A stretch of 48,905 nucleotides of DNA, taken from Perkinsus marinus ATCC 50983. Taxonomy: Eukaryota > Perkinsozoa > Perkinsida > Perkinsidae. The notes under the pieces were generated by a model. It did no database searches, was not told the DNA's origin, and worked only from the letters and a program-made list of their open reading frames with translations. The stretch spans positions 237,330 to 286,234 of the forward strand of contig NW_003200415.1 in the NCBI RefSeq assembly GCF_000006405.1. The letters are read 5' to 3'. The first letter of the stretch is position 1. Every line of letters starts with the position of its first letter. Made by a program: the position numbers and the translations under genes. Of this stretch, positions 22,101 to 34,092 are shown piece after piece.

Positions 22101-23105
22101 CGCTACACCACCAACCGAGGCTCTATTCATTCGCATCTGAGACACCAATGGAATACACATGTGAACCGGACACAACACGACCAACTTCAACTTCAGACGA
22201 CTTCTCGTTGGTGGTCAACGAATGGGAGTGCTGCGACGCTGACATGGATGGCGATAAGAAAGAACTCAACAACTACGACAGGCAGTGAATTGAGAGGGCT
22301 AATGAGCACCTGAGAATCGAAATGCCGGCAACTATTTACCGAGCGCCTTGGTCACGATGAAACGGTCGGCGCGCCGAAAAGACATGCCGACCGAAAACGA
22401 ATGTGACCTACGTAGATAAAGAGTCAATGGAGCTTTAGAAGCAGTGTTGAATCGCCGAACTTGCGTGCCCCTTGGCATTCCTGGGAAGTTGCCTTGATAA
22501 TTGTTAGACCCAGCACTTCCTTGCCAGGACGTCAATACGCCAACGTGGAAGACATACGAAGAGGTCTCAAGCCGATGACCTCTCTTTATTTCACTCAACA
22601 AAATCACGCGTCTATAGCCGCGATCCATCCCTCGGGCTCATCAATTGATCAGCTCTACACTAAACACGACATTAAGGAGTATGAAGGATCAACATAAACT
22701 CTGAACCACCCGTCTTCACATCCACCTGATAGAGTTAGATCCGTGACAATGAAAGGCACAAGACGACCAACGTGTCACTGCTTGCGGGACACGAGAAGAG
22801 CTATGGAATCTGCTCCACTCGACTCCTTGATCATACGATTACACGACGCCTTGGTGTTAGTCGCATACGAGAGAATCGTCCCATCGATGGTGGAAGTTCA
22901 TCCTGTTGGACACATGAATGTTAGCTCGTGATAGAAGGCCGTTATCACATCACAAGCAGGAGACGATATACCGAAAGGAGTACCCCTACTGTCAGTGGGG
23001 GGAATTGGAGTGGACTAAGTACAGGAGGAAGATGGCCGATCGATCGACCATCTACAGTATAGTGTAGACTCTACACCTCTTTAACGCCTATTTCGCTTCC
23101 AATAA
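22101..23105. other. Unresolved or non-coding interval
   Basis: Both strands contain open frames of 60-100 codons, but none has a recognisable motif. A near-perfect 24-bp palindrome lies close to 23,033-23,056. Confidence 0.3.
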
Positions 23106-23400
23106 GACAAATTTCATGGGGCGGGGCGCCTATGCCATAACTCGAAGATATGCTTTGATATGAACGATTTCATCGGGCGGGGCGCCTATGCCATAACTCG
23201 AAGATATGCTTTGATATGAACGATTTCATTGGGCGGGGCGCCTATGCCATAACTCGAAGATATGCTTTGATATGAACGATCCCATCGGGCGGGGCACCTA
23301 TGCCATAACCCCAAGATATGCCTCGATTCAAACGATTCCATTCGGCGTGACACTTATGCCATGACCCCAAGATATGCCGTAGTACAACAATTCCGCAGGG
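23106..23400. repeat. 56-bp tandem repeat, about 5 copies
   Basis: The unit start GCGGGGCGCC recurs at 23121, 23177, 23233 and 23289, with a decayed fifth copy at 23345, giving a fixed 56-bp period. The first three copies are nearly identical and the last two are degenerate, so the array probably grew from its left end. Confidence 0.92.
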
Positions 23401-24248
23401 GTACGAGATTGGGAGATCATTTTCGTTCGCACGACAGAACTAACTTCCAATTTCGGCGATTCATGAAAAACAAAATCAACCACATTGATCGGGAGGGAAC
23501 GAAGGAACATCAAGAAGCCTCCTTGAAGAAGGAGGCTATTGATGCCACAACTCAGAAATACAATATGACTCCAGAGTAAGAGATCGCACTTCCACCAGGC
23601 TGTACTCAGATAACCCAAAGCCACAAGGTTGATAACAACAAGCCTACGATAGAAGTCTAAGACTGAGCATGCCATGGAGCATCAGACCACTTCCCTCAAG
23701 CTCCGCTTCTGTCCAAGTAGCGCTTCAGCTCTTCTTGCCTTGTACTGAGGTAGCACGAGAGAAATCTCGGCAAGAACGATCGAGTGGTAGCTCTACCCTT
23801 TTTGGGGACGGGGGGCCTTCATCAAAGCTGGTCACTTCGGATTGTAGCGCGTAACCACCTGCCAACAACACCCGTCTCGCGCAGGACCTAGCATACCATA
23901 CCTACCCGTATCTGTTGCCTCGCTCCAGCTCCGCTGAGAGTCACTCATCTGACACCAAGACGTTTCCAAGAGCAAGCTCGGCTGGAATATACCTTGGTCC
24001 GTGTCACCGCCCCCTGTCTTGAGCGTTGCTTTTCGGGGAGTCTGTACTGGTCCTTCCACCTAGCAAATAGCCCAACTTCTACACTAGGTAGGCCGCTTGG
24101 ACCCACCATTCATAGACAGACACCACAGCCCACACCACAAAACTGATTGCTATGCCTATCTCCAGGTAGTACATCACCAGATTGCTGAATTTTGTACCCG
24201 ACCTAGATACTCGAGAATCGTTCGCCATGCTGCGCGACGTCAGCATGC
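23401..24248. other. Unresolved interval
   Basis: Short open frames occur on both strands. The minus-strand frame at 24,059-23,832 could hold an exon but shows no recognisable domain. Nothing is firmly supported. Confidence 0.3.
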
Positions 24249-25096
24249 TTACACTCCGGAATCAGTAGTTCTAGGGGAGATGGATGCCGCTGCTGCAGTA
24301 GTAGCGGACGCCGCAGTAGGCGAGGGGGCTGTCGCCAAAGAAGGTGAGGTGGGTGGAGCCACAGCAGAGGGTGGTGGAGACGCTGAAAATGATAGGAATG
24401 AGTGCGCTCACAAATACTCCACAAGGTGAAGCGCATCAGCACATGATCCAACGCTATGAGACGTCTCTAACTACCAAGCATGTGATTCTCACCTTGCTCG
24501 ACACCAGCAGCCGTGGTCCGAGAAACGGAAGATGTCGGAGCGGAAGTTGCTGCCGTTGATGTAGAGGCAATGGTAGTGGCCGCGACTGTTGAGGCTCCAG
24601 TCGACGTGATGGCAACTCGTGAGGTCGGCGCCACAGCTGTAGGAGTCGGCGTATCTAGGGAAGATTGATAAACCCACGAAGTCGAGTCGAGATGAATCCG
24701 ACGGGCCGAAGCCCACATCGAGCTTGCGAGCCAGAGACAGCTGCACGAATCAACATACTCAGGACTGCTTCCAAACCACGCGTCTTCCTGAGCATGTGCT
24801 CCGCCGAGTGCATCGTCGATGTAATATGAGCGATCAGAAGGGCAGCAGCCAGCCGAAATGACGTCATGAGGGTATAACTTAGCAAGTAATAGCTACAACA
24901 GAGTCGTCAGAATGAGGATCAGTTTTGCCGACCCATGGCAGCGCCTCGGACAGATGGGTAAGGTCAATAGGATAGGAGTATGAACCCAGGTCAGTTTAGC
25001 AGGCGTGGCACGCGATCTCTGAAGTGTATCATAAATAGTAGCCAGCGCATTCGGCGGAGCAGCCCACCGACACATCTCAGCCAAGCTCTGCAGTTC
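24249..25096 (-). CDS. Mucin-like Thr/Ala/Ser/Pro-rich protein (3' exons)
   Basis: Three minus-strand exons join in phase: 25096-24986, 24892-24493 and 24382-24249, with introns of 93 and 110 nt. The product runs from a helical segment (LQSLAEMCRWAAPPN) through a Cys-containing stretch (SAGCCPSDRSYY, then SCSCLWLASS) into about 100 residues made almost only of Thr, Ala, Ser, Pro and Val, and ends TTDSGV. Such tails are typical of heavily O-glycosylated surface or secreted proteins. The first exon or exons and any signal peptide lie upstream of 25,096 and were not resolved. A tempting signal-peptide-like frame at 24,862 is out of frame with the mucin tail and was rejected. Confidence 0.6.
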
Positions 25097-26102
25097 CTGC
25101 AATCCCCTGAAACGGGACTCCTCCCCAACACCCACCCCTGTTACAGCGCAACCCTACTCTCAAGCCTCAGATAAATCCAACAAGAACTTCACGACTGATT
25201 ATACTGCTAGTGGTGTTGATGACGGCACACATGGATAAAGCGTCGAATCAGTATCCAACGACTACAACGACTACAGCGTTCAATGATACCTGTTTCGTGC
25301 GGTTCGATGATCCGCTGGCAGAATTGTGTGATGATCAGAATTTTATCAAAATAAAATGATTAACAAATGTAGTTGAAAAAAGCCGAAAACTCTCGGAAGT
25401 TCTCGACAATTGATTGTCAGAATTCATCATCAAAATCTTCCCCCTCCAAATCGTCTTCATCCTCGCCGTGCACATCCCCATCAGAGGAATACTCCTCACA
25501 CTCGTGAATCTCAGCTGGGGGTATCTCAAACGAATGGCTGAGACCAGTCATGTACCTGATCCCGATACGCTAAGATTCTTTCAAGACAATCGCATCCCGT
25601 GGCAGAGTCGATGGTGACAGGTTGGTGACATCAAGACCATACGTGGACACTCGCGAAATCACACCAGCATATCCTCATTAGCATGCGCTCAAGCGGATGC
25701 ACTCCTTTGCGTTAGTAAGTCCATGTTCTCGCGGTTATTCACGAGAACGCGATTCCCGTGAGAGAATTGGAATAGTAGAGCTCCGTCCCATACCCCCCAA
25801 TCCTCACCTAGCTCGTATAGGACCGCTAACCACGGCAAGTGCCCCAACTATAACGTATGAGACCATGAACTTCATATTCTCAGGGGCGTTACTGAGTATC
25901 TGATAAGAACCGAGAAAGCCTCGTTGTATCCATTTAACTCCGGCTTGGACTTGCTACAAGATACAACTTGTTATCTGCTAACGTCAAGCATTGTAAAACT
26001 ATCGATTCACGAGCTGCATCAAGATGAAAGTTCATAATCATCGAGCTTTCGACCCAACCTCCTCAATGTGAGTCGTCATCCCATCGGGATAAGGCAGCTG
26101 AG
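25097..26102. other. Unresolved or non-coding interval
   Basis: This may contain 5' exons of the mucin-like gene near 25,100-25,180. The rest shows no recognisable coding sequence. An 8-bp inverted pair (GTTGTATC...GATACAAC) lies at about 25,924-25,968. Confidence 0.3.
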
Positions 26103-27205
26103 TCAAGCAGCGAGGTTCCTTACCGTTCGTAAGTCCCTTAGAATTCCCTGCACAGCACCGAGTGTCCTCGAACTCTGTGGCATGTCCTGGTAAGCCGTGC
26201 CATCAATGAGCTCACTCGTCCTTTCCCACCTCGGTTCCTCCTATGATCGCCTCGTGAATCCTCATAAACGGTGTGCCATCTGGTGGGTAAAACTGTCGCC
26301 GCTGGTCCGCCGTGAAGTTCTCGGTAAACATCGAGCGGAGCTCCGAATTCAACATCACTGATTCCAAAGCGCATCCAAGTAAATCTAAAAAAGCCCTTCG
26401 TACGTAATTGTGTCCGATCCATGTCCACCAAAGTGTCCTCTTCCACGTAAACTGACTGTCGAGCCATCAACTGCCACACCTGAGTGTTGACCCCAGTGTA
26501 CAAGGCCCCTGTCCCCAGCGACTACCTCTAAGCTGAGATGCTGCATGTCTCGCCTTGTAATCTCTACTTGTGATACGCTTGCTAGGTCTCTTACATTGAC
26601 GGGGTCAATGGCACCAGTGGACTCGAGGAACTGAGAGAGCCTACTACTACTGCCATTGTAAGTGGTAGAGTTCGAGTCACCTTGACCATCCTGTCGGCCC
26701 GCTCCAACACGCTGTCCTGAATGACCTTACGACTCACTGGATGCAGAATCGGACGAGCTTGTCGGAGCATGAACTGCAGAGTGGTCACGGAGAACCCTGA
26801 GACCGAGAATATGCACGCATGCACAAGCCTGAGTAGAGCATACCTCTTATGAACCTGTCATCCTCGCGATACGAGAAGAGAAAGTCTATCTCATCGCTGG
26901 CCTTCCGACTCCCATCACCGACATCAAGCCAAATTCGTTGCTAAGGCGTACCCCATCATCAACCAAGACGGTCCTTGCCGCCCAACTCCTCCTACCAGTG
27001 AAACCGGATCCTGTGGATCGTCACATTTGCAATAGTCGTTGAAGGCAGGACCACAGAGCTCTTCCGTAAGACCGCTTGAAGCCCTCGGCGATGAACCTCC
27101 CTCGTGCGCTTCTGCCACCGAGTGACAATCTGAAGAGTTTATACCATCAACCCGATAGGCCTGCAACGGCGATAGACGAGAACCGATCAAGCCCAGCAGG
27201 AACAT
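26103..27205 (-). CDS. Secreted multi-exon protein, unknown function
   Basis: The minus-strand gene starts at 27,205 with MFLLGLIGSRLSPLQA, a likely signal peptide cleaved before YRVDG. Exon 1 has a Cys cluster (CGPAFNDYCKCDD) and ends before a GTAGGA donor. The next exon (RIWLDVGDGSRKASDEIDF) and the following one (FSVTTLQFMLRQARPILHP) join in phase. Later exons include LMARQSVYVEEDTLVDM and VYRELHGGPAATVLPTRW, and the last reads SSRTLGAVQGILRDLRT to a stop at 26,103. One internal junction near 26,690-26,640 remains uncertain. I do not recognise the family; location is inferred from the signal peptide. Confidence 0.55.
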
Positions 27206-28109
27206 GCGAGAATCGCCAACTGTCTCTTAGGGAGGGGGGCCCACAGCTTACTATCGCTAGAGCTAGTGGAACAAGATATCTTCCTTTTCTTCACATCCGA
27301 AGAACATACATTCCGTCGAGTACCACGTGGTGAATTCTTACGCCGAACCTAAGACCGCTGCTGGATCCAAAAGCAACCACGAGAGGTTGGTACCCGCTTC
27401 CTGCCTCGGGGTCCGCTCTCGCTGGGAACTGCAGCATAGTCGTCGGCCGCTGACGCACCAGAGGATACTGAAAGCGATACGCGTGCTCGAGAATAGTGTG
27501 GGAAATTATGCACATGGTCAACTACATATGTTGGTGACAATATAAGATTTCTGAATTTCGGAACACTCTTGTTGGGTTTTGAGCACTTCTACCATAATTC
27601 GCGCGAAAACTCCTGAACTCAGCCGAGGAAATCGAACATATACTCCCCAACACTGGCCGAGAAAGGTCCAATAGGCTAGGCCGCTACCTTCGTCACAATC
27701 CGAACAGAGGCTGCTATCACTGTGACAGTAGTCATAAGAACGCTGAGTCGGCCTGAAGGGAATCTAAGGCCTCCTCAGTGGATACACTCATTATGGAGGT
27801 AGTACATTTTGGCCGACATTAACATTCCTTTCCGCTCCTCGGGGGACTCAGAATCGCGAGGGCCTGAGTCACAACCCTTCAGCGTAAGATACTCTGTAAA
27901 CGCCTTCCCAAGAAAACCCTAAGTGCGACCGCGAGGCTTCTTCAGAATGGATGCGAATGCCAGTCGCCATTCACATTGACAATGACTATGTATAGGGCAA
28001 CTACTGCTTAGCCTACCATGATTGGAGCCCTGCGAGCCCGATGAGGCCTGATGTTCATCAGAATGCCGACTCATGTGGCGAGACAGAGTTTAAAAAAAGG
28101 GACTCAACA
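27206..28109. other. Non-coding or unresolved interval
   Basis: This lies between the divergent starts of the minus-strand secreted gene and the plus-strand gene near 28,115, so it may serve as a shared upstream region. I saw no recognisable coding sequence. Confidence 0.3.
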
Positions 28110-28930
28110 GTGAGGTGAAACATATCCTTGTATTTTGCCATCTATTCACCCTTGGGAGCTTTCCATGGACACCATCCAGGGTTCAGCTGCCCAAGCAAGA
28201 ACACCATTTCTATGAGGGTGATGACCTCACACTCTGCGTAAGTTCAGAGCTCAAGTACACTACTACGTTAGATGACGTTCCCAAAGGAATTGGATCTTCG
28301 AGCGGCCCATGACGCGCAATGAGGTTGGGTGATCGCGCACGCATCGATGATCCATACTGATCGATAGCTGACTGGCCACGTCTCCGCTGCAGCTCAGCAA
28401 CATCGATGCTAGTCTATCCTCAATCAGAACCCATTCCTAGCGGTATGCGGTTTAGTCGATTCCGGTACGAATTTTTGACAGAGGACGTCCGTGTGAATGG
28501 GAAAGAAGTGTCCACGGGATCTTCTCAACGGTGACGGCCTCAATCCTCCTATATACAATCCGTTGATGGCCCTTGAGACCGAGGAGGAGCCTATTGAACA
28601 CGAAAGCCTTTGCGTGTCGTCGAGAAAGAATCGCAACTACTGGCAATATGTGCGTCTCTGCATTGGGGGTATTTTTTCCTCTGGAAGGTGTGCGTTATCA
28701 TCTTGCGCAGTGTTCTCGGGGCGCCCGTCACAATAGCTAGATGATTATTCGGCTGCTTTAGAGCACCCTGTGGACACGAAGGAGCGTTTCCATTATGTCG
28801 TTCAAGCTAGACAACTTGTCCAGGACAAGAGGCCACCGAGTAAGGTGCTGAATCATTCAACACCAATTACGGCGACTACCGATATTGATCTCGAATTCGG
28901 GAGAGAATGAGTTTCTTGTTCGCGAGATTG
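28110..28930 (+). CDS. Unresolved multi-exon gene upstream of the isomerase
   Basis: Coding-like exons lie at about 28,120-28,238 (ending FYEGDDLTLC before a strong GTAAGT donor), about 28,385-28,530 (SGMRFSRFRYEFLTEDVRVN) and about 28,738-28,850 (DDYSAALEHPVDTKERF, then QARQLVQDKRPPSK). Splice ends are plausible but I could not join all frames. The first exon begins with a hydrophobic stretch that could be a signal sequence. The first exon faintly recalls TM9SF proteins, but this is not enough to name it. Confidence 0.35.
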
Positions 28931-29164
28931 ATTCTTCCGAGACGTATTTCAATGCTCGCTCGCCAATACCGGGTGAATCGCAGCTCATACAGTGATCAAT
29001 TCGGACAATATGTGAAAGCGGTTCACGTGCTTGAGGAATTCAATTCCAACCAGTTGCGGTTGGGGTAGAAACTGTCGTATCAATACAGATAGTAGAAACA
29101 CCAATTATACCATGATGGATATGGAGTCAACTTGCCGAGACATCAGTTTTTCACCATCGTCTTT

Positions 29165-30644
29165 ATGGCGAGCATCTCTAGCCTAGAGTTCATCCAGTCG
29201 GGAGAAGGTAGGCTACCAGTGCTGGTTGGAAGCTCTCCAGTACTGTCAGGTCAGCCTTTCCTCCGGGTCCTCGACCAGTCGTTACTGCCGCATGAGATAG
29301 CCTACATTGATTGTGCGGTCAAGGAGGACGTTTTCAACGTCATAAAAACGATGAAGGTATGCATCAAACAAAACACGTTTCAGCGGGCTCAACGGCAGTC
29401 TTTGAATACGGTATAGAGGAAGTGCAGGTGCGCGGCGCCCCGGCGATAGGAGCCGCTGGTGGATTCGCCATCGCATTAGAGGCGTTAAGACTGCAACAGG
29501 AGCATGGAAAAGTGAAGTATAGTACTCTGCTCGAGGCGAAGGAGTATATCGACAGGCAAGTGGCGCTGTTGACTTTGAGAGGCTGTTCGGACATGGATCG
29601 TCATAGTGCTCGTCCGACTGCTGTTAATCTGAGCTGGGCGACAGGAGTGGTGCTTTCGAGGGGTCTGCGTGACGGTGAGGTGGATGTGAAAGAAATTGTC
29701 CAAGCGGCTAAGATGATTTTCGAGGAGGACATCAAAACTAATCGGATGTGAGCAATTCGGAGGGTCCGACCGTCGCAATCGAGGCGCAGGTTGGGCGATA
29801 ATGGAGCTGCTCATATACTCGACAGACGCGGCAAATCTGGAACTATAAGACTCTTGCATCATTGCAATACTGGTGAGCGTGTCAGCTGAAGTCTACTTCA
29901 TCCGTCAGTATAGAACGCTCGTCCCCCTGTCAGGCTTTCTAGCTACTTGTGGCCATGGCACTGCCTTAGGGGTGTGCTACAGTCTATGCGAAAGGGTTGG
30001 AAGAGAAAACACCATGGTAAACAGGATGTAAGACCGTCGGCTTTGCCACCGCCGTGACCATAGGTGTACGTCGACGAGACCAGACCACGCTTGCAAGGCG
30101 CCTCGCTCACTTGCTTCGAACTGCGTCATCGAGGAGTCCCTCATAAGCTCATCACTGACGGCATGTCTGGCCATGTAAGCTTCACAAACAGCAACAAACA
30201 GCTCGAGGGGAAAGCAGTAGCTTCAAGATAATGAAGTCGATTTCTGTGGACGCGGTGCTCATCGGTTGCGATCGTGTAGCTGCTAATGGCGATGTGGCCA
30301 ACAAGATCGGCACCTACAACCTCGCCATTGTTGCACGGTGAGCCTCCGTTGGGAGGGTCTTCACTGATGGATCAGACCGAGCCTGTTAGGTATCATAAGG
30401 TGCCGGTGTACTGTTGCATGCCCTCTTCCACGTTGGATCTGTCATGCAAGACGGGCGCGGACATTGTCATTGAGGAGCGCGACGCTTCGGAAGTGACCAT
30501 GGTAGCTACCACTGAGTCGTGTTGGTCGCTACTGTGCTTGAGTAGGTTAACGGCAAGCTCATCTGCCCTGACGGCACTGAGACTTGCAACCCTGCTTTTG
30601 ATGTTACGCCGGCTGAGCTCATTACCGCCTTCATTACTGAGTGA
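29165..30644 (+). CDS. mtnA: Methylthioribose-1-phosphate isomerase
   Basis: Nine exons join in phase: 29165-29207, 29250-29356, 29428-29747, 29790-29872, 29943-30016, 30064-30174, 30228-30337, 30390-30501, 30546-30644, giving 352 aa, the usual family length. The enzyme converts 5-methylthioribose-1-phosphate to methylthioribulose-1-phosphate in methionine salvage. Family motifs appear in order: [49 protein letters not shown] (with the catalytic Cys), [39 protein letters not shown] (with the catalytic Asp), and [14 protein letters not shown]. These separate it from the related eIF2B alpha subunit. Eight introns are 42-71 nt. An alternative last splice at 30,641 would add two residues and end at 30,714. 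It is probably cytosolic, as no targeting signal is seen. Confidence 0.93.
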
Positions 30645-31939
30645 GAGAAAGCGATGGGTGCTTAGTCCTGTACTGTGACTTTCCCTACTCTAATCTTCTA
30701 GGGAAATACTTTGACTACTGACAATGCTCATACTTGGTCAATTATTGTATGAGCACCATCAGTAGCCGATCTTGAAAAGGTTGGATCCATTTGCTTGTTC
30801 ACTTGAATGTACATCAGTTGAGAACATTGTCAGGAGGACTCTACTGGAGTCACTGTAGGAATTGACAGAATATTCTGTTTAATTATGTTGTTACACTGGG
30901 TACTGTGTGAATACCCGAGAAGATCCCTTCCCATGCTTCATCCGTGCATGAGACAGGTGATTTGCTTAGGCACGGAGTGATTGAGGGCCCTCACTACACC
31001 GAGTCCTGGCAGAGGCTTCGTGAGTGACAAGCGCTTGTGTTATCCTTCCAGCGTTTCATGCTATTCTGCGAGTTCTGAGTTGCATTACGTGGATAACAGG
31101 TTGGATCACACACGTTGTACTGGTGTCCTGGTTTAACTAAGTCTTTGTTGATTCATTAAATTAAGAAAGTCTTAGTGAAGCCGTAATTCTCCATCACACC
31201 CTTTAAGGCTCCCCGGCGGAAGCATAGTCAGGAAAGTTCCTTGGAAATTTTACTCCCGGAAAAATCAGGAAACTTTCACGGAAGATCTCCGCGGAGCATA
31301 GAATGCACTTAACCATGCAGAGTCCTTCGGGCTCTGAACATACTCAATCCCAGACAATGTCCTCATCCTTCACTCGCTCACTTGAAGTCGAGCCGCAAGG
31401 TACAGTGGAGATGCACCTGTTAAACGCCAGATCGCGCAAATCACGATGCGATAAACGCGAAAAACTTGAAGTGACAGTCGACTCTATCACATCGCGAAAA
31501 AACGCTACTGAAAACCGCCTTTTCGCGAAAACCACGAATCGTATATCGCGTTATATCACGTTATGTGATATATCGCGTCATCGCGTTCTATTCACAGCCG
31601 AGACCTAGTGGTAACTGTGGTTTCCGCATATATTGTATATATGATATATGCAACTTCCGCGGCTTGAACCGGAATACTTCCTACAATAGTCTTGGATCTT
31701 CTCCAACTCGTCAGCACCACCTTAAATTCGTGATGTGTTTTTCACTACGTGGGGGCATCTCCAGCGTCCTCATAAACTTCATGAACCGACTAGTCCTCAT
31801 AAATGAGAGGGTCGATTTTCTTTCATTCAGGATTTGAGAAAAATGCAAGGCGTAATAGGCTTGGCATATTGAGCACCCTTCATTGCGAGATTAGATGTAG
31901 GAATCAACATCACCACCCCATGTTCCCGGTGGATGAAGA

Positions 31940-31956
31940 TAGGATGGACCATCCTA
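31940..31956. repeat. Odd-centre palindrome, 8-bp arms
   Basis: TAGGATGG and CCATCCTA flank a single A at 31,948. It is the first of three inverted repeats within 130 bp. Confidence 0.75.
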
Positions 31957-31966
31957 CCTTCCTATA

Positions 31967-32005
31967 CGTTCCGAGACAAGATACCAGGTATCTTGTCTCG
32001 GAACG
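31967..32005. repeat. Odd-centre palindrome, 19-bp perfect arms
   Basis: The left arm at 31,967-31,985 and the right arm at 31,987-32,005 are perfect complements around a single A at 31,986. At 39 bp it is the longest mismatch-free member of the class. Confidence 0.95.
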
Positions 32006-32009
32006 TCTC

Positions 32010-32066
32010 AAGGTGAAATGCCCAATACGTTTAAGATCATCTCACACATATTGGGCATTTCACCTT
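32010..32066. repeat. Hairpin with 18-bp perfect arms
   Basis: Arms at 32,010-32,027 and 32,049-32,066 are perfect complements around a 21-nt loop. It starts only 5 bp after the preceding 39-bp palindrome. Confidence 0.95.
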
Positions 32067-33901
32067 ACTAAGATCATTCATAATAAGTAAAACTTCTCAG
32101 GCCAAAGAACTCAGAGCTATAATTCATCTCGCCTGCGGCTCGAGTTTAAGAACTGACACGGTTGTGAATATCCGTTTGGCTCAAATTAAACCAATACGGA
32201 TATTTTAAGAAAACGATGGGCCATCGTCGATGGCGGCATACCACTCCGGTGGCGCCGAGCAGGTTAGTCCATCTGGAAGGATATGTTACATGATGTGATT
32301 GCTTGTTGAGCAGGTTCATCTACGTGGCTAGGGAGATCACATGACGAGATCGGCACTCCTCCTCGTGGCGACATAGATGGTCGGTTCGCTCTGGAGACAA
32401 GGATGTGACAGAGAAAAGACTCAAAGAAGAGACGGTAAGCTCATGGATTTTTCTTGTGAAAATAAAGTAGGTTTAAGAATGTTCGTCGTATGAGTGGAGT
32501 GGCGGCCAAGATATTGACGAGAACCTGGGTATGGAAAAGGCAGCGAGTGCCACTCGGCTTTTGCAACGAAGACGGAGGAAAGTCGGATGGAATCATTCTC
32601 TATCATCAAGTACGAAAGCTGTCTCGTTGTGCCGGGTGACCCGAGAATCTCCGCGTTATGGCTTCGCCTGCAGATTAGGCGTGACCAGCATTCAAGGAGG
32701 AATTTGAGAAAAATTGTTCTACAGGAAAATGCAAGAACTCGGAGAAGAACGTTTGGTAGTCACGACAAAGATCAAAAACTCGGTGGATTGGCTTGCTGTG
32801 GCAGGCAGAGCCTCACTACCAATCCCATTTAGGTGATAAACCTTAGCCAACGCCAAGTGAGTGCCAGGAAGCCTAGTAGTTGATGCTTCATACTTTTCAG
32901 GCTTCATGCTTTTTAGGTCGATCTTCTCCTGGATTGTGTGCGTGAGGTTGTCATTCCGCCGGACACGCCGTGATCCCAGAGAGGGAGAGGGATCAATACA
33001 ACTTTAGGAGTTGCCCTGGTGTGATATATACCTCCTTCGACGCACTCGGGGAAGTGTTGCCAGAGGAAGGACGGGCGTTCGAAAGTCGTGGATGGAACAA
33101 GCTCACACGACTCGCTCAAGTCAACGCGAGAGCGTACTTGCTCGGTGTGTTGCCTCGTTACCGTGCTGCACGACATAAGCGTGGATCCCACGTGTAACAC
33201 CTGACGTGTTTCAAATATAAACGAGGTGCTGTCTTTGTAATCATTCTGTGAAGGGATCGTTTAGTAGTGAGCGCCACCCTCGGACTGCTGATGAACACAG
33301 GCTCCCAACTTGGGAATCCCAAGGCAGAGACGAAACCTGCTCTTATCTCAGAGGAGCACAGTGCGATACACGTTCTTAGCTATGCGCGACGCTAAGCATG
33401 AAAGCGCGCGATTGCGCTGTCTACTACAGGCATCTCGCTGTGGTACTACACATTCATAGAACTTCATTGAGTTAGTTTCCTCAGACGTAGAAGGAATAGG
33501 GAAGAACATTCCTCTGAAGAACCTTTGGCAGGAACTCCAACGAGTCCGGAGACGCTCGAGCTTCGGCAGCTGAATCCCTCCCTCCCTAACCCTCAGGCTC
33601 AAGTCACCCCAACCGCACGCATACACACCCTCAGCGACACTGTTTCCGAATGCATGCATGCGTGCGGTGGTCCGTCCGTGCATGAAATGTACTGCATGTT
33701 TTGCCGCGTACTAGTACTCCCGGTCGGTGTGCACCGATGGGAAATACAGGACTGCAACTTGCATCACCGCCTCAGCCTCCAGTGATGGGATGCAAGGATG
33801 AGAGCTCCACAATGCTGGCATAAGGAAGAGGATACCTCACGATGGGTAGCACGACAAATCAACAAACATACGAGCTCTAACACGCATAATGCGTGACGCA
33901 C

Positions 33902-33926
33902 TAATGAATGCGTGACGCATTCATTA
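33902..33926. repeat. Odd-centre palindrome, 12-bp perfect arms
   Basis: TAATGAATGCGT and ACGCATTCATTA flank a single G at 33,914. It lies about 170 bp upstream of the malate synthase start. Confidence 0.9.
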
Positions 33927-33954
33927 ACTCCTACATCTAATAGACGTAGGAGTT
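33926..33954. repeat. Odd-centre palindrome, 14-bp arms, one mismatch
   Basis: It begins on the last base of the preceding palindrome. AACTCCTAC-A-TCTA and TAGA-C-GTAGGAGTT flank a single A at 33,940, with one mismatched pair. Confidence 0.85.
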
Positions 33955-34092
33955 GACGTTGGCCTTATGGTAGGAGTTGTGGGTCTAGTTTATATCCTCG
34001 CGTCTTCGGGCCTGGAAAGTTTTCAGGTTTAACGTTTAACGCGATAACCGCTTTAATCTTCTACCACTGTTGTACTTTTTTATTTTTTCGAC

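Larger units (their letters stand above)
30645..34092. other. Long interval with palindromes, no firm gene
   Basis: This 3.4-kb stretch separates the isomerase from malate synthase. It holds a palindrome cluster at 31,940-32,066 and a pair at 33,902-33,954. At 32,370-33,200 there are weak coding-like plus-strand stretches (for example one ending before a GTAAGC donor near 32,433, and a frame of about 75 codons at 32,970-33,197), which I could not assign or connect. Confidence 0.4.

Noticed and set aside
24655-24885. Signal-peptide frame MTSFRLAAALLIAHITS
   Set aside because: It is out of frame with the in-phase mucin-like exon and no splice site reconciles them.
29165-30644. eIF2B alpha subunit as an alternative for the isomerase gene
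   Set aside because: The [18 protein letters not shown] segment, the HHCNT Cys and the VRGAPAIG motif are specific to the isomerase branch.
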